DNA of 64,000 bases, from positions 5,208,001 to 5,272,000 of the forward strand of contig CAMRHE010000018.1 in assembly GCA_947044405.1 (NCBI GenBank), given 5' to 3'. The translations under genes were made by a program, and so were the position numbers. Source of the stretch: Leptodactylus fallax. Its lineage: Eukaryota; Chordata; Amphibia; Anura; Leptodactylidae. Positions 45,813 through 56,851 of the stretch are shown in pieces. The first letter of the stretch is position 1, and each line of letters starts with the position of its first letter. The notes under the pieces are model-generated. The model saw only the letters and a list, made by a program, of their open reading frames with translations, ran no database searches and was not told the origin of the DNA.

Positions 45813-46516
45813 CTCGCTTAATACACCTCTCCCCCCGTTCTTCATTGTCCACTCCTCTCTGCCAATCCCTTCACTGGCTACCCGTTGCCCAGCGAAGAAA
45901 GTTCAAAATACTAACGCTGACATACAAAGCCATCAAGAACCTGTCCCCTTCATATATCTCTGACCTAATTTCCCGCTACCTGCCCACACATAACCTCCAA
46001 TCCTCCAAAGACCTCCTACTCCGCTCTGCTCTTATCCTCTCTTCACACAATCGTCTCCAAGTCTTCTCCTGTGCATCCACCATACTCTGGAACTCATTAC
46101 CAAGAAACATAAGACTGACTCCGACAATTACAAGCTTCAAGAAGGCCCTGAAGACTTACCTATTCAGGAAGGCCTACAACCTCCAATAATAATAATAATA
46201 ATAATAATAGTCCTTTAATAGTCCCACTACTGTCACCACACCATCATCTGTACAGCCTCTACCCCCACCTTCTGTCTCTATTCCTCTTCCCTCATAGATT
46301 GTAAGCCCTTGCGGGAAGGGCCCTCTATCCCACTGTGCCAGTTGGTCACTGTTAGTATTATATTTGTTTTATATATTTTGTGTACCGTATGTAAACCCTG
46401 AAATGTAAAGCACCATGGAATTAATGGTGCTATGTAAATAAACAACAATAATAATAAGTGTTGATAATGGGAAAAACCCCTTAATGGAAAGCCTTCAAAG
46501 CCTCAAAGTCATGTGA

Positions 46517-46659
46517 GGCTAGGTTCACACTACTGCTGGGCGGATCCAAATAATGGAGAGCCCGCCCACTAAAACAGCGGATACCTGTGCAGGACTTTCC
46601 TCTTCGCCGGTTTTCGTTGGAGTCTACCACAGAACTCTGACACAGATGTGAACCTAGCC
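46517..46659. mobile_element. Small MITE with GGCTAGGTTCACAC ends
   Basis: 143 bp with complementary ends GGCTAGGTTCACACTACTG and (inverted) GGCTAGGTTCACATCTGTG. Flanks TGA and TGT do not give a clean TWA duplication. The ends resemble the other PIF/Harbinger-like MITEs here. Confidence 0.55.
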
Positions 46660-46887
46660 TGTTTTGCATCTATTTGCAATAAATTGTTAAGGTTTCCAGC
46701 TGTGATCTGGACTGAGTCGGTCAGAAGTGTTCCCTATATATAAATTTTACCTTTTAAATTAGGAATACTACTTACTTTGTTTGGGCATCATACCTCCTTA
46801 AACATGAACTAAAACTAAACTGCAGGACATGTTGAGCATTGACCCTTAACTTCAGGAATGTCTCCAAAACTGCCTACAATACTTTTA

Positions 46888-47112
46888 GGCTAAAACATTT
46901 TTTCCCGCAGCGCTTTTCACAGAAGGTCTGCTTTCCTTATACCTATAGGGAAACCACCGCCATTTCCGTAGGTATTATTGACATGCTGCGATTTCCAAAA
47001 CCGCAACGGTATTTTTCTGCAGTGTGTGGATGAGATTCGCTAGAATCCCATCCACTATGCATGGGCTGTAAAATGTTGCGTTTTTTTTTTCTGTGGCGTT
47101 TCCACCACGTGG
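46888..47112. mobile_element. Palindromic MITE family A, incomplete
   Basis: Starts GGCTAAAACATTTTTTCCCG after TTA (46885-46887); contains ACCTATAGGGAAACCACCGC, TATTGACATGCTGCG and GATGAGATTCGCTAG as in the other family A copies. The right end stops near CCACCACGTGG without the usual GGCC terminus. Confidence 0.6.
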
Positions 47113-47318
47113 AAAAATTCAGATACATAAAATCCATCTGTGTGGTTTAGGTGTCAACTTTAGTGAAAAAGAAGAATGTTGGTATGGATGTCGTAGTAAA
47201 GAATGGTGAAAACTTCTGTAGTAGCTGCCATTGCATATGTCTCAGAAATGGGCAACTCTAAGAAAAGGCTAAATATGCAGTATTTTTTAACTAGTGAACA
47301 GAATAAGTTAACTGAGGT

Positions 47319-47559
47319 TAATGCCCTATGTGGCGAAAAGCAGCTAAAAAAACTTTTTTTTTCTGCAGCATTTTTCATTGAGTTTTTGCTGCATTTTTTT
47401 TTTCCCCTATTAAATCTATAGGGGAAATGCTCACAATTTCTCAACTAAAATTAATATGCTGCATTATTCAAAAGTCAGCTTTTCTGTAGCTCTTTTTTTT
47501 TTCCTGCAATGTGAGGATGAGATTAATCAAAATCACATTCACTTTGTGGGGCCTTCGAC
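47319..47559. mobile_element. MITE, family A/B-like
   Basis: Starts TTAATGCCCTATGTGGCG and ends TTTGTGGGGCCTTCGACTAA. Internal inverted words are TTTTCTGCAGCATTTTTC with TTTTGCTGCATTTTTT and ATAGGGGAAATGC. TTA/TAA-like flanks. Confidence 0.45.
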
Positions 47560-47564
47560 TAAAA

Positions 47565-48740
47565 GGGGTTTTCTGGGATTACAATTCCGATTACCTATCA
47601 TTAGTTTAGGTCATTGATACTAGGTCATCAGAATTTTAGTCCCAGTCCTGTTTGCTCTATCTTTAGGACAGATCATCGATATCATAGTCCTGAATTGTTT
47701 TGAACTAGTTATTTCTCAATTTCTGTTATAGCTAGAACTGCAATGTTGTCAGCATATGAAAGCTGATTCCCCACTTCCAAATGACATCATAATCACCTTT
47801 ATAGGTGGTATAAAAATGAGATACAGCTATTTGAAATGACCCCCACCCCTTCATCATTTGCTATATCTGTATATACTCTCAATACCGGGTGAACACAAGA
47901 TAGACCTCCCTAGCAACGCTTAGATGGACCGTTACTAGAGAGAACTTTAGAACCAGTTTTCTGCTAAAGAAAAAGTACAGTAAGTTAATAAAGTATATTA
48001 CAAAAATCTTCAGAAAATCTCTCCCTACACAACAGTAAAAAAAAAAAAAAGTGAGACGACAGCTATAGTTTAAGGGAAGATTCCCTTTAATTATTATTAG
48101 GAGACACTTTATATGGCAGCTTGAATATTGCCTTATATGTTCAGGGCTTTTCCTATATAATAAGTAAACATTTATTGTTCTACATAACCACAAAACCAAC
48201 TAAAATAGCTCCTAATTGTTTAATACTGCTCTGCTTTCTTCTAAACAGAAACGCGTTTCTAGAAAAAGCAATAATTAATGGCACTAATGTGATGCACAAG
48301 AGTACATATAAAATGCTTTACATATTCATTAGCTGCCCCTTGCTTTATATAGCAGCACAACAGAAAAACACTACAGTATTAAGCAAACAGACGTCATTCA
48401 TATTTATGCTTTATTCTGCACTAATTTTTAGCATTGAATGGGCCCACGCGTACTGGGAATTTAACTGTGAGTGCTAAATGCCTCTCTAGGTTAAAAGCTT
48501 TATTTTCTCATTTAAATGATAAAGGACTGAAATCCAAAGAAAAAAAATATATAATGAGGGTAGATGTAATAAAACATCAATGTCAAGTAAAAGTGTTCAT
48601 ACATTATTTATATCACCCATTTCATATTCCCACTAATTCTACATAAAAAAGGTAATTTTACAAGGTTGTGCATTTACGGAGGGGTGGAAGGCCTGGGATT
48701 GGGCAGTAAGTTTATGGGATCCCTACCTTCTATCAAAATA
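47565..48740. other. Spacer with candidate conserved stretch
   Basis: 47572-47690 holds a fragment of the repeat seen at 25665 and 34262. 48.12-48.46 kb is repeat-free, AT-rich and contains AATAATTAATGG and CATTAGC words, a compositional hint of conserved non-coding DNA. The 118-codon open frame there (48121-48477) has no recognised domain. Confidence 0.35.
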
Positions 48741-48747
48741 TATAGTA

Positions 48748-50343
48748 CAGTGGGGAAAAAAGTATTTAGTCAGCCACCAATTGTACAAGTTCTCCCACTT
48801 AAAAAGATGAGAGAGGCCTGTAATTGACATCATAGGTAGACCTCAACTATGAGAGACAAAATGAGAAAACAAATCCAGAAAATCACATTGTCTAATTTTT
48901 TAAAAATTTATTTGCAAATTATGGTGGAAAATAAGTATTTGGTCACCTACAAACAAGCAAGATTTCTGGCTCTCACAGACCTGTAACTTCTTCTTTAAGA
49001 GTCTCCTCTGTCCTCCACTCATTACCTGTAGTAATGGCACCTGTTTGACATTGTTATCAGTATAAAAGACACCTGTCCACAACCTCAAACAGTCACACTC
49101 CAAACTCCACTATGGTGAAGACCAAAGAGCTATGGAAGGACACCAGAAACAAAATTGTAGACCTGCACCAGGCTGGGAAGACTGAATCTGCAATAGGCAA
49201 GAAGCTTGGTGTGAAGAAATCAACTGTGGGAGCAATAATTAGAAAATGGAAGACATACAAGACCACTGATAATCTCCCTCGATCAGGGGCTCCACGCAAA
49301 ATCTCGCCCCGTGGGGTCAAAATGATCACAAGAACGGTGAGAAAAAATCCCAGAACCACACAGGGGGACCTAGTGAATGACCTGCAGAAAGCTGGGACTA
49401 ACATAACAAAGGCTACCGTCAGTAACACACTATGCCGCCAGGGACTCAGATCCAGCAGTGCCAGACATGTCCCCCTACTTAAGCCAGTACATATCCCTCT
49501 GAAGTTTGCTAGAGAGCATTTGGATGTTCCAGAAGAGTATTGGGAGAATGTCATATGGTCAGATGAAACCAAAGTAGATCTGTTTGGTAGAAACATAACT
49601 CGTCGTGTTTGGAGGAGAGTGAATGCTGAGTTGCATCCAAAGAACACCATACCTACTGTGAAGCATGGGGGTGGCAACAACATGCTTTGGGGCTGTTTCT
49701 CTGCAAAGGGACCAGGACGACTGATCCGTGTACATGAAAAAACGAATGGGGCCATGTATCGTGAGATTTTGAGTGCAAACCTCCTTCCATCAGCAAGGGC
49801 ATTAAATATGAAACGTGGCTGGGTCTTTTAGCATGACAATGATCCCAAGCACACCGCCAGGGCAACGAAGGAGTGGCTTCGTAAGAAGCATTTCAAGGTC
49901 CTGGAGTGGCCTAGCCAGTCTTCAGATCTCAACCCCATAGAAAACCTTTGGACGGAGTTGAAAGTCCGTGTTGCCCAGTGACAGCCCCAAAACATCACTG
50001 CTCTACAGATGATCTGCATAGAGGAATGGGCCAACATACCAGCAACAGTGTGTGCCAACCTTGTGTAGACTTACAGAAAACGTTTGACCTCTGTCATTGC
50101 CAACAAAGGATATAGAACAAAGTATTGAGATGAACTTTTGTTATTGACCAAATACTTATTTTCCACCATAATTTGCAAATAAATTATTTGAAAATCAGAC
50201 AATGTGATTTTCTGGATTTGTTTTCTCATTTTGTCTCTCATAGTTGAGGTCTACCTATGATGTCAATTACAGGCCGGCCTCATCTTTTTAAGTGGGAGAA
50301 CTTGCACAATTGGTGGCTGACTAAATACTTTTTTTCCCCACTG
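48748..50343 (+). mobile_element. Full-length Tc1 element, copy 1 (defective)
   Basis: 1596 bp, ends CAGTGGGGAAAAAAGTATTT and (inverted) CAGTGGGGAAAAAAAGTATT, with inverted repeats of about 198 bp (48748-48945 and 50145-50343). TA flanks both ends (48746-48747, 50344-50345) and a long (TA)n follows. Its transposase has three stop codons. A second copy lies in opposite orientation at 55229-56824. Confidence 0.95.
49112..50128 (+). pseudogene. Tc1-like transposase with three nonsense codons
   Basis: Reading frame is continuous for 338 codons from [20 protein letters not shown] to TAT-TGA, with no frameshift, but stops occur at codons 240 (49829-49831, TAG where the sister copy has Gln of WVFQHDND), 290 (49979-49981, TGA where the sister has CGA Arg) and 319 (50066-50068, TAG for Lys/Arg). 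The first two are C-to-T changes and the second is at a CpG. The helix-turn-helix region, the first catalytic D151 ([12 protein letters not shown]), the DND box and NPIENLW are otherwise present. Relative to the sister it also lacks 6 bp near [10 protein letters not shown]. Confidence 0.92.
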
Positions 50344-50351
50344 TATATATA

Positions 50352-50398
<47 letters not shown>
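50344..50398. repeat. (TA)n microsatellite
   Basis: About 27 TA units with one slip, adjoining the transposon's right end. Confidence 0.95.
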
Positions 50399-50400
<2 letters not shown>

Positions 50401-52890
50401 ATCAAAATAATTTATTTTTTTAATCATAAATAATGTAGGAAAAAATAATATTAAGCCAGTCCTGAGCCTGTCATTGTTATTAAAGGGGATTTGTTATTAC
50501 CCAAGGTCACTCTAGGGCATGAGTTCTTACCAAACCCCAGTCCAATTCCCTATTAGGACATATGGCATCATAGTTTGAGCCCCACCTGAACAATGCTTCT
50601 GCAAGTGAAATGTATGGCTACAACAGTTAATCATAGGGGAAAAAGGAAGTTCTGAAACTGAACTCACATTGATCTACTGAATGTCCATCACATCATATCA
50701 CATAAATGATCAGCCGACAGCAACATCAGCTGGTAGTTCTCATATTATTACAGGCTAAGTTTATGACAAACCCTTTAAGCAAAATACCTTACATAGTATT
50801 ATAACCTCATGCTCTGTTGAATACAAATATTGCTACCATGGTCACAAACTAAAAGCTTTTATACTGCATGTGTGCTTCTAAAGTGTAGCAGCAAAAACAT
50901 CTTTAACTGATGAGAGATGCAGATATTGCCAAACTTATTTTTAAAACTAAGATTTAAATAGATCCCGTCCCTTTTTACAGGTTCTGCTATCTGGTGACAC
51001 TGAACTCTCCCTATTGAAGGTCACTCTATTCATGCCTTCATGAATCATATATATACAATGCGTTATCATCTGGCAAAATTACTTCAGCTCTTACAGTACA
51101 GATTATTGGGGGTAACTACCAATTTAGACTGCTGTCTTATCACAGTGAAGCACCTAGATAAGTCAATAACAAATACCTACACATTCAGGTGAATTTTCAG
51201 AATAACTCATGTGTGTACATGAGGAGTATATTATTGTATATTCTGCATCCTAGAAAGTTGTTTTCTCTGCAGGCTATTTCTCTAATTCTAGATTGTCCCT
51301 GAGGTAATGGATGGAGACTAGCTGCTATGATCTATCCCATACACAGCACATGGAGAAAACAGGAGATTCTGCTTCCTCTTTCCCCCACTCACTCAGTAGC
51401 AGCAGGGAGGACAGTATAGAAAAGTAATGAACAGTATCTTAGAGAAAGATAGAAAGCTCACTATTAGCTTCAGCAGTCTCTCTCTGTTTGCCTCTGCTTC
51501 TCTCTCACTCAGCTTTTCTTTTTCTCCTCCCTTTCTATAGACTTCCAAGCACAGCTATAATCTGATACTTCTGTGAGCTGACAGCAGCTGAGAATTCAGA
51601 GTCAGTAAACAGTATATGGTGGAGAGGAGGAAAGAAGCCTGATAAGTGGAAAAAGAGGCATTTTTCTTTGATATATAAAAAAATGTATATTAGCAATTAT
51701 CTTATATTCCTATACTATTATTGATTTCTAATCATGATTTATGGAAAGTATGTTAAAAAGTTAGTGACCATTTCAATTTATTTAAAAAAAAAAATCTTCT
51801 ATGTAATCTTATGTGTCTTTTTGGCTACCAAATACCAAGTGAAAAGTTTGTACCAAGTACAGTGTGAGTGCAGCCTGATCCTGCAGTAATGTATTTCTCT
51901 AAGTCAAATATGTTCACCTGTTCAGGATTCACTAATATATCACATCGTGAGCAAGTGAAATGTGTATTTTAGACCCCAATTAAATGCTTTGGTGAAATCT
52001 GGAGTTTTTTCTCCGAGCTATAGAAAAAAAAATCTGGAACAATAATGAACATGTTTATTCATCTCACAGATTCCACACAGAGAAGCCACTGCTCATCTCA
52101 ATTGAAAGTTAATGGGACTAATCCTTGTGCAGGTCCGATGTACATTCATGGCATATCTGTGGCAGAAGTGCAAGTGATGTTGCAGATACTCTTGTAAAAT
52201 GTACATCAGATCTAACCTTGACGTGAACATACCCCTAATACATGACTCCAGGATCACACTACACACAAGGTATATTTGTACTGGAGAACACCATCATTTG
52301 CTCCTATCCACATCTAATACACACTCAACACATACAGTGAAAGTCATGGGGTTTAGGCATACTTAGAATGGTTTAATTAGAAATAAGCTAAGAAAGCTAA
52401 AAAAAAAAAATGTCATTTTTTACCTTATTGTTTGGGTCAAGGTTAGAGTATTTAATGGTTACTAACTTTTCAACAAACTTTGCGTAAATCAATAGTACAT
52501 ATTAACAAAAGAATATTTTCCTCCTTCTCCATTCCCTTCTAAACTCTGTACTTACTTTGAATACTCTACTAAATCTTTCCTTTTTTTAGGAGGATTGTCA
52601 GCTAACTAAACTACCAGGTTATATGTGCCAATAATGCAGAAGGGAGGGAGCTGAGTTAGGGACAGAGACAGACATGCTACTGTTGCAGCTAATAGTTTTC
52701 TATCTCACCCTGAGTGCTTCACTCATATTAATACTGTTCAGTAAGACTGTTCAATTTCTTACATGATGCTTCTGAGTAAGTGCGAGAAAGTGAAGGAGCA
52801 GAGTCTCCTGTTTGTTTTCCATGTACTGTAATAGTAACATCGCAGAAACTTAGTTTCCTGCCTCTAGATAAGAGAAAAGGGAGGATTAGA
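50399..52890. other. AT-rich spacer, no gene recognised
   Basis: No exon, RNA gene or clear element recognised in about 2.5 kb. No open frame long enough to be notable. Confidence 0.4.
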
Positions 52891-52894
52891 GTAA

Positions 52895-53089
52895 GGTCTC
52901 ATGTACATGACTGAGTATGCCGCCAAGGGGTTCTCTCCTGCTACGTGAAATTGGAAACCTACAAAGAACTTAATGTAGCACGATAGCATTTGGAAGACAC
53001 TCGGATGTCATCTGAGTATGATATGAGTGCCTTCCTTCAATAAAATTGTGTCCCACTTGGCTTGCTTACTTGGTCGTGTGCATGAGGCC
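52895..53089. mobile_element. Small MITE with GGTCTCATGTACATGAC ends
   Basis: 195 bp. Left GGTCTCATGTACATGACTGA and right (inverted) GGCCTCATGCACACGACCAA. Internal CCTACAAAGAACTTAATG region. Flanks TAA and ATA. Confidence 0.5.
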
Positions 53090-54160
53090 ATATAGTCTGC
53101 AAAGGGTAACAGTATGGAAAAATGCAGAGTACATGTCGTAAGATGGCTTATCCTTAAGTCATCCAAAAGTTTAGGTACACTTTAAACTTATACCTAAGTG
53201 TGCTTATAGACACTGCAACAGATAGGCAGAAACAGCAAATCTCTTTCATGTCTGTTTTTCTCAGCAACATTCTCCTTCCTCCAATGGTAAATTGCTCAAT
53301 TAGCTAAAAGCTTAATTAACACTGACAAGAGAGCTTTCCAAATTTCTGTCTCTTTGAAAGAAATTTTTCAGCATTGTCGCTAATTCAAACAGAGCGTTTG
53401 TACTTTTGCTCAATTACATAAGCAATTAGAAATCTTTAATAGAGGCCTGGACCTGACAGATGCATTAAGAGGTGAATACAGGATACAAGAGGTTAATGTT
53501 TATGAAACAACCTATCTTTAGTGTCACTTAGTATTGTACAGTTACATCTTATTAACCACATGCAACCTTGTGACAGAGTTACTGGGTGGCATAGCAGAAC
53601 CAATGTGACAGGCGCATGGATAATGGGATAGTGAAACTGATCCAAATAAATATTTCCTGCGTTCAGCAGCTGAGAGATATAGCGTATGAATTCTGAAATT
53701 CATTACCCACAGCATCATGCCACCCTTACATACACATAGACACTTTGTTGCACTGGTTTATGATGCGAAGTATGGGGTCCAAGCGTGACTGTTGAATTTC
53801 CTCTCAGTCATTCAACCACCTACAGATAAATAAGTAACTAGAGCAAATGCATTTAGTAGCATCAAACAAGATATTTTTTTCTTCTATTTTTTTTTTTCCC
53901 AATAAAAAAGATACACAAAACCCAGATTATCAATGATGAGCCATCTACTGTATGTATAAATTCACAACTGTGGCTGGGGTGATCTGCAGAATGTTAGCAT
54001 GATAGGGTCACATGGTTTTATAAAGCGCGGAGCACATATAGTTTTAGTATTGCTTCACACAATAAATTATTGAAGTTTTTAATTGACTAATCAGATAGCC
54101 AAATACAATCTACAAAATGGTGAAACAACCAATACTATAGAGGTTACAAAATCTGACAAA
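53090..54160. other. Spacer with candidate conserved stretch
   Basis: 53.22-53.48 kb is repeat-free and dense in CAATTAGCTAAAAGC, TTAATTAACAC, CTAATTC and AAGCAATTAG words, typical of enhancers bound by homeodomain factors. This is a compositional inference. No exon recognised. Confidence 0.35.
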
Positions 54161-54162
54161 TA

Positions 54163-54509
54163 CAGTAATACCTCGTACACTAGCGTTTCTGAATTTGCGA
54201 ATTCACAGATTCGCAATATTTTTATTGGAACCTAACATATAAGCATTTGCTATTTTTCCACAGTTCTACAAAAACATTTTTTAAAAAACCTTCGCTATTG
54301 GGTAGTAGTGTCCCGTTCATTACGTACAGTACAGTACCCGGTAATTGGTTTCATTTTACTGTGAGTGGAAAAGAAAAATGAATGAATGAATGTAATACTA
54401 TACAGTACAGTACTGTAGGGTAAAGTTTATTAATATTTAGGGGTTAAACTTTAGAAACTGGCATCAACGGCTTTGGAACGCAACCTCGCGAGTGTACGAG
54501 GTATTACTG
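54163..54509. mobile_element. pogo/Tigger-like non-autonomous element
   Basis: 347 bp with ends CAGTAATACCTCGTACACT and (inverted) CAGTAATACCTCGTACACTC, TA on both sides (54161-54162, 54510-54511). The CAG...TACCTCG terminus recalls pogo/Tigger elements. No transposase remnant. The interior repeats TACAGTACAGTAC-type words. Confidence 0.7.
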
Positions 54510-54511
54510 TA

Positions 54512-55226
54512 TATGTAATTTATATTATATATTACTGACATCATTTTAGAATTTCATCCGCTGTAAAAGGTACTAGTACAGGTACTGTAAAACATGGTAT
54601 TTCTGCTGCGGCCAAAATATCGCGTTTTCACAAAATGGGGCCCTGGCCTTACTCCCATTTCTGTGAAGATTTGGGTGTTAACCTAGATGTGATAGAGCAT
54701 GAAATGTAAAGTGCCATAAGAACAGATTAGTATATAAAGGTAATATTTGGCTTAATAGGGTCACATGTCGTGAAACCCTACTGAGATGCACAGCCACAAT
54801 TTCTAGAAAAAAAAAATTGTCTTTTATAGGGATGGTCCTCTTAAAGAAGAAGGCCAACATTCATAGTACATGATGGATCCTTGCTGGGCTACTTTCAATC
54901 TATTTTTTTTCTTTTTATTGGATGCCTCTTTATGGAATAGTGCAATATGGTATGCTATTCCACACAGGAGAAAACAGTGTGCCTACCAATACAGGTAATT
55001 TTTGGCCTCAGTTCGGTGAACGGGCCTAGAGAAGGATTTTGTATTGAAATTCCTGCATTTTTCTCTGTCTACCTTCCATGTCTGTGGACCATCTGAATCT
55101 ATGCACCAAATATAGCTGCACCCTGAGTTACTATATTACATGAACGATTTGTTATTGAGCCCAGCACACAACCAAAAAAGATGAAAAGATTCCACCAAGT
55201 TGTCACCCCCTCCCTATACATATATA
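54512..55226. other. Spacer, nothing recognised
   Basis: A fragment with ATGGGGCCCTGGCCTTA near 54636-54652 resembles the terminus of MITE family A/B. No gene recognised. Confidence 0.4.
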
Positions 55227-55228
55227 TA

Positions 55229-56824
55229 CAGTGGGGAAAAAAAGTATTTAGTCAGCCACCAATTGTGCAAGTTCTCCCACTTAAAAAGATGAGGCCGGCC
55301 TGTAATTGTCATCATAGGTAGACCTCAACTGTGAGAGACAAAATGAGAAAATAAATCCACAAAATCACATTGTCTGATTTCTAAAGAATTTATTTGCAAA
55401 TTATGGTGGAAAATAAGTATTTGGTCAATAACAAACGTTCATCTCAATACTTTGTTATGTATCCTTTGCTGGCAATGACAGAGGTCAAACGTTTTCTGTA
55501 AGTCTTCACAAGGTTGGCACACACTGTTGCTGGTATGTTGGCCCATTCCTGCATGCAGATCTCCTCTAGAGCAGTGATGTTTAGGGGCTGTCGCTGGGCA
55601 ACACGGACTTTCAACTCCCTCCAAAGGTTTTCTATGGAGTTGAGATCTGGAGACTGGCTAGGCCAATCTAGGACCTTGAAATGCTTCTTACGAAGCCACT
55701 CCTTCGTTGCACTGGCGGTGTGCTTGGGATCATTGTCATGCTGAAAGACCCAGCCACGTTTCATCTTCAATGCCCTTGCTGATGGAAGGTTTGCACTCAA
55801 AATCTCACGATACATGGCCCCATTCATTCTTTCATGTACACAGATCAGTCGTCCTGGTCCCTTTGCAGAGAAACAGCCCCAAAGCATGATGTTGCCACCC
55901 CCATGCTTCACAGTAGGTATGGTGTTCTTTGGATGTAACTCAGCATTCACTCTCCTCCAAACACGAGTTGTGTTTCTACCAAACAGTTCTATTTTGGTTT
56001 CATCTGACCATATGACATTCTCCCAATACTCTTCGGGAACATCCAAATGCTCTTTAGCGAACTTCAGAGGGGCCCGGATATGTACTGGCTTAAGCAGGGG
56101 GACACGAGAGGCACTGCAGGATCTGAGTCCCTGGCGGTGTAGTGTGTTACTGATGGTAACCTTTGTTACGTTAGTCCCAGCTTTCTGCAGGTCATTCACT
56201 AGGTCCCCCCGTGTGGTTCTGGGATTTTTGCGCACCGTTCTTGTGATCATTTTGACCCCACGGGGGTGAGATCTTGTGTGGAGCCCCTGATCGAGGGAGA
56301 TTATCAGTGGTCTTGTATGTCTTCCATTTTCTAATTATTGCTCCCACAGTTGATTTCTTCACACCAAGCTGCTTGCCTATTGCAGATTCAGTCTTCCCAG
56401 CCTGGTGCAGGTCTACAATTTTGTTTCTGGTGTCCTTCCACAGCTCTTTGGTCTTCACCATAGTGGAGTTTGGAGTGTGACTGTTTGAGGTTGTGGACAG
56501 GTGTCTTTTATACTGATAACAATGTCAAACAGGTGCCATTACTACAGGTAATGAGTGGAGGACAGAGGAGCCTCTTAAAGAAGAAGTTACAGGTCTGTGA
56601 GAGCCAGAAATCTTGCTTGTTTGTACGTGACTAAATATTTATTTTCCACCATAATTTGCAAATAAATTCTTTAAAAATCAGACAATGATTTTCTGGATTT
56701 GTTTTCTCATTTTGTCTCTCATAGTTGAGTTCTACCTATGGTGACAATTACAGGCCTCGCTCATCTTTTTAAGTGGGAGAACTTGCACAATTGGTGGCTG
56801 ACTAAATACTTTTTTCCCCCACTG
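55229..56824 (-). mobile_element. Full-length Tc1 element, copy 2 (inverted)
   Basis: Also 1596 bp, same ends and inverted repeats of about 197-199 bp (55229-55427, 56628-56824), TA on both sides (55227-55228, 56825-56826). It lies in opposite orientation to copy 1. Its transposase is broken by a single frameshift, so it is the better preserved of the two. Confidence 0.95.
55444..56461 (-). pseudogene. Tc1-like transposase with one frameshift
   Basis: Starts at 56461 with [20 protein letters not shown] and is in frame to KISP (about residue 66), where a C-run has five bases (plus-strand G at 56262-56266) instead of the four in copy 1. After this +1 shift the frame is open to the natural stop at 55444, including [24 protein letters not shown] and [13 protein letters not shown], giving an intact DD34E triad. 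Small codon losses versus copy 1 occur (NLPSAR for NLLPSAR, TTRVW for ITRRVW). Because the only fatal lesion is in a homopolymer, a sequencing error could be the cause; otherwise it is a nearly intact fossil. Confidence 0.92.
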
Positions 56825-56851
56825 TATATATCATTGCTGCATATGTTCCTA

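Larger units (their letters stand above)
43136..46192 (+). pseudogene. L2-type LINE ORF2 remnant (reverse transcriptase)
   Basis: Broken reverse transcriptase polyprotein, once used to copy the LINE RNA at its target. Pieces in order: pre-RT segment (43136-43450, frameshifted); LDPIQSHLIPKLSEVITPAL (43590 onward); ELSSYLLSNVLFDRLQSGFE and LLLLDLSSAF (43798-43995; the aspartate of motif A), then the 238-bp insertion, then [16 protein letters not shown] (44235 onward), [17 protein letters not shown] (motif B) and [10 protein letters not shown] (motif C catalytic YADD, near 44490); then a frameshift, LDYCNTLLHGLPANTLGPLQ (to 44953), the second insertion, and the C-terminal SLHWLPVAQRRKFKILTLTY to SFKKALKTYLFRKAYNLQ (45845-46189). 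The frame changes across the first insertion exactly as its length predicts. Not functional. Confidence 0.88.
43115..46458 (+). mobile_element. 5'-truncated L2-type LINE with two nested insertions
   Basis: The element begins inside the region between endonuclease and reverse transcriptase (SALDSVAP..., then ERLWKKSHSQEDFLRYKEAV near 43215-43275) and runs to a 3' end with GATTGTAAGCCCTTGCGGG, GTAAAGCACCATGG, GGTGCTATGTAAATAA and an (AAT)n end. Both features fit L2/CR1-group LINEs. The endonuclease is absent, so it is 5'-truncated. Two insertions break it: 43997-44234 (with target duplication) and about 44952-45812. An internal (AAT)n lies at 46187-46209. Inactive. Confidence 0.88.

Noticed and set aside
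45330..45845. 171-codon minus-strand open frame in the LINE region
   Set aside because: It crosses the boundary between the second insertion and the LINE, has no recognised domain, and its composition is not protein-like. Probably chance.
48121..48477. 118-codon plus-strand frame
   Set aside because: No known family, AT-driven hydrophobic composition, and no splice or promoter context. The DNA itself could be conserved non-coding.
49093..49755. 220-codon frame antisense to the Tc1 copy 1 transposase, and the matching 151-codon plus-strand frame at 55814-56269
   Set aside because: Both are antisense shadows of the two transposase copies.
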